8,360 nucleotides of DNA from Bacteroidota bacterium (GTDB lineage: Bacteria; Bacteroidota; Bacteroidia; Chitinophagales; Chitinophagaceae): positions 1 to 8,360 of the forward strand of contig CANGUS010000069.1 of assembly GCA_947457085.1 (NCBI GenBank). The letters are read 5' to 3'. Every line of letters starts with the position of its first letter. Within the stretch, counting starts at the first letter, position 1. The notes beneath the pieces are model-generated. The model saw only the letters and a list, made by a program, of their open reading frames with translations, searched no databases and was not told the origin of the DNA. The position numbers and the translations under genes are program-made. This document shows positions 6,322-8,360 of the stretch, in pieces.

Positions 6322-7725
6322 ATGAAGATTTCATTTCACGGCGCTGCTAGAACAGTAACCGGTTCAAAACACATTATTCATTTAAATAATGGAAAAAAAA
6401 TTCTATTAGATTGTGGGCTTTTTCAAGGCTTAGGAGCAGAAACCTTAGAGCACAATCAGCAATTTGGTTTTGATCCTACAGAAATTACCTACATGATTCT
6501 CTCTCATGCTCATATTGACCATTCAGGCTTATTGCCCAAATTAGTGAAAGAAGGCTATCAAGGTAAAATATTTTGTACACCTGCTACAGCCGATTTAACT
6601 ACCATTTTATTGAAAGATTCTGCTTTTATACAAGAAGCAGATATTGCCTATGTAAACAAAAGAAAAATGGCCAAAGGATTACCCCCTATTTCTCCCTTGT
6701 ACACCATTGCTGATGCCAATAATGTTTTTCCATTATTTGAAAAAGTACCCTACGGCAAGCATTATAAATTAGACGACGATATTTCATTTCACTATACCGA
6801 TACAGGACATATTTTAGGAAGTGCCGCTGTTCATATCACAATTAAAGAAAACGGAAAAGTAACCACCATAACTTTTAGTGGTGATGTGGGGCGCTACAGA
6901 GATGTTATTCTCTGTTCTCCTGAAGAATTTCCTCAGTCGGACTATATTATTTTAGAAAGTACTTATGGCAATTCATTGCATGAAGGCATAGCAAATACGG
7001 ATGATGAACTATACAATCATATTCTTGAAACTTGCATAGAAAATAAAGGAAAATTAATTATTCCGGCTTTTAGCGTAGGTAGAACCCAAGAAATTTTATT
7101 TGCTTTAAACAAATTAGAAGTAGACGGCAGATTGCCAGATTTGAATTATTATGTAGACAGCCCATTGTCTGTAAAAACAACCGAAATTATTAAACGCCAT
7201 GCCGAGCTTTATAATAAACGAGTGGTGCGTTTAATGAAAGAAGATAAATACCCTTTTGAGTTTAAAGGCTTGCATATGATTACGGATGTGGAAGATTCTA
7301 AACGACTAAATAACAAAAAGGAGCCCATGGTTATTATTTCTGCATCAGGCATGGCAGAAGCAGGCAGAATTAAACACCACATTGCCAATAATATTGAAAA
7401 TCCTAGAAATACCATTTTAATGGCCGGTTTTTGTGAATATCATTCTTTAGGAGCTAAATTAATGAGGGGTGAAAAAGAAGTAAAAATATACACGCAGGAA
7501 TTTCAAGTAAAAGCCAATATAGCATCCATCAAAAGCATGAGTGCACATGCCGATTATGATGATTTATGCCAATTTATAGCTTGCCAAAAATCCTCACTTG
7601 TAAAGTCATTATTCATTGTGCACGGCGAATACGATGTGCAAGAAGAATTTAGAAATCGATTGCTAAAAAAAGGTTTTAAGGACATAGAAATTCCGAATAG
7701 GCACCAAATTTTTAACCTAGAATAA
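6322..7725 (+). CDS. Beta-CASP metallo-beta-lactamase RNA nuclease
   Basis: Cytoplasmic zinc-dependent ribonuclease of the CPSF73/TTHA0252-like group, expected to cut or trim RNA. All motifs are present. Metallo-beta-lactamase part: D30 (motif 1, LLDCG), SHAHIDHSG at 61-69 (motif 2, HxHxDH), H163 (motif 3, DTGHILGSA), D188 (motif 4, SGDVG). Beta-CASP insert: E212 (motif A, LESTYG), PAFSVGRTQE (248-257), H352/H353 (motif B, SGMAEAGRIKHH), H409 (motif C, SMSAHADYDD). His at motif C is the feature that separates RNA-acting from DNA-acting members. VHGE at 433-436 closes the C-terminal RMMBL domain. At 467 residues it is normal for the bacterial stand-alone form; it lacks the long C-terminal domain of RNase J. 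The ATG at 6322 begins directly with the first strand, MKISFHGAA. It precedes another putative nucleic-acid enzyme on the same strand. Confidence 0.93.
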   Translation: MKISFHGAARTVTGSKHIIHLNNGKKILLDCGLFQGLGAETLEHNQQFGFDPTEITYMILSHAHIDHSGLLPKLVKEGYQGKIFCTPATADLTTILLKDSAFIQEADIAYVNKRKMAKGLPPISPLYTIADANNVFPLFEKVPYGKHYKLDDDISFHYTDTGHILGSAAVHITIKENGKVTTITFSGDVGRYRDVILCSPEEFPQSDYIILESTYGNSLHEGIANTDDELYNHILETCIENKGKLIIPAFSVGRTQEILFALNKLEVDGRLPDLNYYVDSPLSVKTTEIIKRHAELYNKRVVRLMKEDKYPFEFKGLHMITDVEDSKRLNNKKEPMVIISASGMAEAGRIKHHIANNIENPRNTILMAGFCEYHSLGAKLMRGEKEVKIYTQEFQVKANIASIKSMSAHADYDDLCQFIACQKSSLVKSLFIVHGEYDVQEEFRNRLLKKGFKDIEIPNRHQIFNLE

Positions 7726-7755
7726 GTAGTTGGTTCTTTATTTAGTTATTCTAGA

Positions 7756-7785
7756 TTGTTCACAATTTGGTATTATTTATATTTG
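7756..7785 (+). promoter_or_regulatory. Bacteroidota promoter (TTG-N19-TATATTTG) for the YkuK-family gene
   Basis: TTG at 7756-7758 and TATATTTG at 7778-7785 are separated by 19 bases, the standard spacing for the Bacteroidota primary sigma factor. This is the best complete promoter in the window. Transcription would begin near 7790, leaving a leader of about 50 bases before the ATG at 7840. The -33 part lies within a small inverted repeat, ATTGT-TC-ACAAT at 7755-7766, which could be an operator half or chance. Confidence 0.7.
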
Positions 7786-7839
7786 ACTGTTAACAAAACT
7801 CCTTCGTAAATTTATCCTATCAACTAAAAATTTATAATC

Positions 7840-8313
7840 ATGATGTGGCGTAATTTTAACGGTCAATCCATACAAGAACCCATTAAATTTTCGGTAGAAA
7901 AAATCATTATTAGAGAACACGAATTAGGAAATAAACTGAAAGTTTGCATAGGAACAGACTCACAAGTTAAAGGCGATTATACAGAGTTTGCGACTGTTAT
8001 TGTTTTTTTAAGAAAAGGAAAAGGTGGTTTTATGCTTATTCATAATGAGCAATCTACAGTCAACTATTCTATCAAAGAAAGAATGATTATGGAGGTTTCA
8101 AAAAGTATAGAAATTGCTTACGAACTATGTGAATTATTTACACAATATGATGTAGATATGGAAGTACATGCTGACATTAACACGAATCCACAATTTAAAA
8201 GCAATGTAGCATTAAGTGAAGCCACAGGCTACATTTTAGGAATGGGGTTTGCTTTTAAAACCAAGCCTGAAGCCTTTGCAAGCTCAAGCTGTGCCAATAA
8301 AATGGTTCATTAA
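7840..8313 (+). CDS. YkuK-family (DUF458) ribonuclease H-like protein
   Basis: A 157-residue protein that I match to the YkuK/DUF458 family, which has an RNase H-like fold and no firmly established function. Conserved blocks seen: CIGTDSQ (36-42) with D40 at the end of the first strand, as expected for the first catalytic acid of RNase H folds; a central helix with E80 and E85; HADINTNPQFKSN (110-122) with D112; and the family's closing block EATGYILGMGF, then KPEAFASSSCANKMVH at the C-terminus. The length is full for the family. Two ATGs in tandem (7840 and 7843) are possible starts; 7840 is chosen as the first. It has its own promoter and a 114-base gap from the beta-CASP nuclease gene. A nuclease activity is inferred from the fold, not shown. 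Confidence 0.87.
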   Translation: MMWRNFNGQSIQEPIKFSVEKIIIREHELGNKLKVCIGTDSQVKGDYTEFATVIVFLRKGKGGFMLIHNEQSTVNYSIKERMIMEVSKSIEIAYELCELFTQYDVDMEVHADINTNPQFKSNVALSEATGYILGMGFAFKTKPEAFASSSCANKMVH

Positions 8314-8360
8314 ATTTTTTAATAAAATTAAAATTCATAATTCATTGTATTTTTACACTG

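Noticed and set aside
8314..8360. TATTTTTA near the right edge as a promoter of a following gene
   Set aside because: It mismatches the last G of TAnnTTTG, has no spaced -33 box, and the downstream gene is outside the window.

Overview
The window looks like a chromosomal segment of a low-GC member of the Bacteroidota. It probably lies near the Chitinophagaceae/Sphingobacteriia, but that is an inference from gene style, not a database result. The signs are A/T-rich DNA, near absence of Shine-Dalgarno sequences, promoter -7 elements of the TAnnTTTG type (951-958, 4311-4318 on the minus strand, 7778-7785), a separate small PurS subunit, and a lipoprotein and an outer-membrane barrel typical of the phylum. 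No insertion sequence, phage gene, tRNA, rRNA or CRISPR array is visible.

Layout. Bases 1-933 (+) hold the C-terminal three quarters or so of a GT-B glycosyltransferase whose start lies outside the window; it is probably the last gene of a surface-polysaccharide locus. Bases 968-1974 (+) hold pssA (phosphatidylserine synthase) and purS, overlapping by ATGA and driven by a promoter almost on top of the pssA start codon. Bases 6177-2014 (-) hold four head-to-tail genes: an Asp-box beta-propeller lipoprotein, a secreted protein with about six propeller-like repeats, a single-POTRA Omp85/BamA-family barrel starting at TTG, and NAD kinase. Their gaps are 20, 25 and 3 bases. This run converges on purS. 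Divergent from it, bases 6322-7725 (+) encode a full beta-CASP metallo-beta-lactamase RNA nuclease, followed at 7840-8313 (+) by a YkuK-family RNase H-like protein with its own promoter.

How they fit together. Most of the window is core housekeeping: membrane lipid synthesis, purine synthesis, NADP supply and RNA processing. The least explained part is the envelope block at 6177-2896. A lipid-anchored propeller, a secreted propeller and an outer-membrane Omp85 barrel are encoded in transcription order and may work at the same membrane. The two propellers have no function I can recognise from sequence, so this block is the best candidate for something undescribed. The rest of the window is ordinary, and I see no defence, mobile or biosynthetic system.
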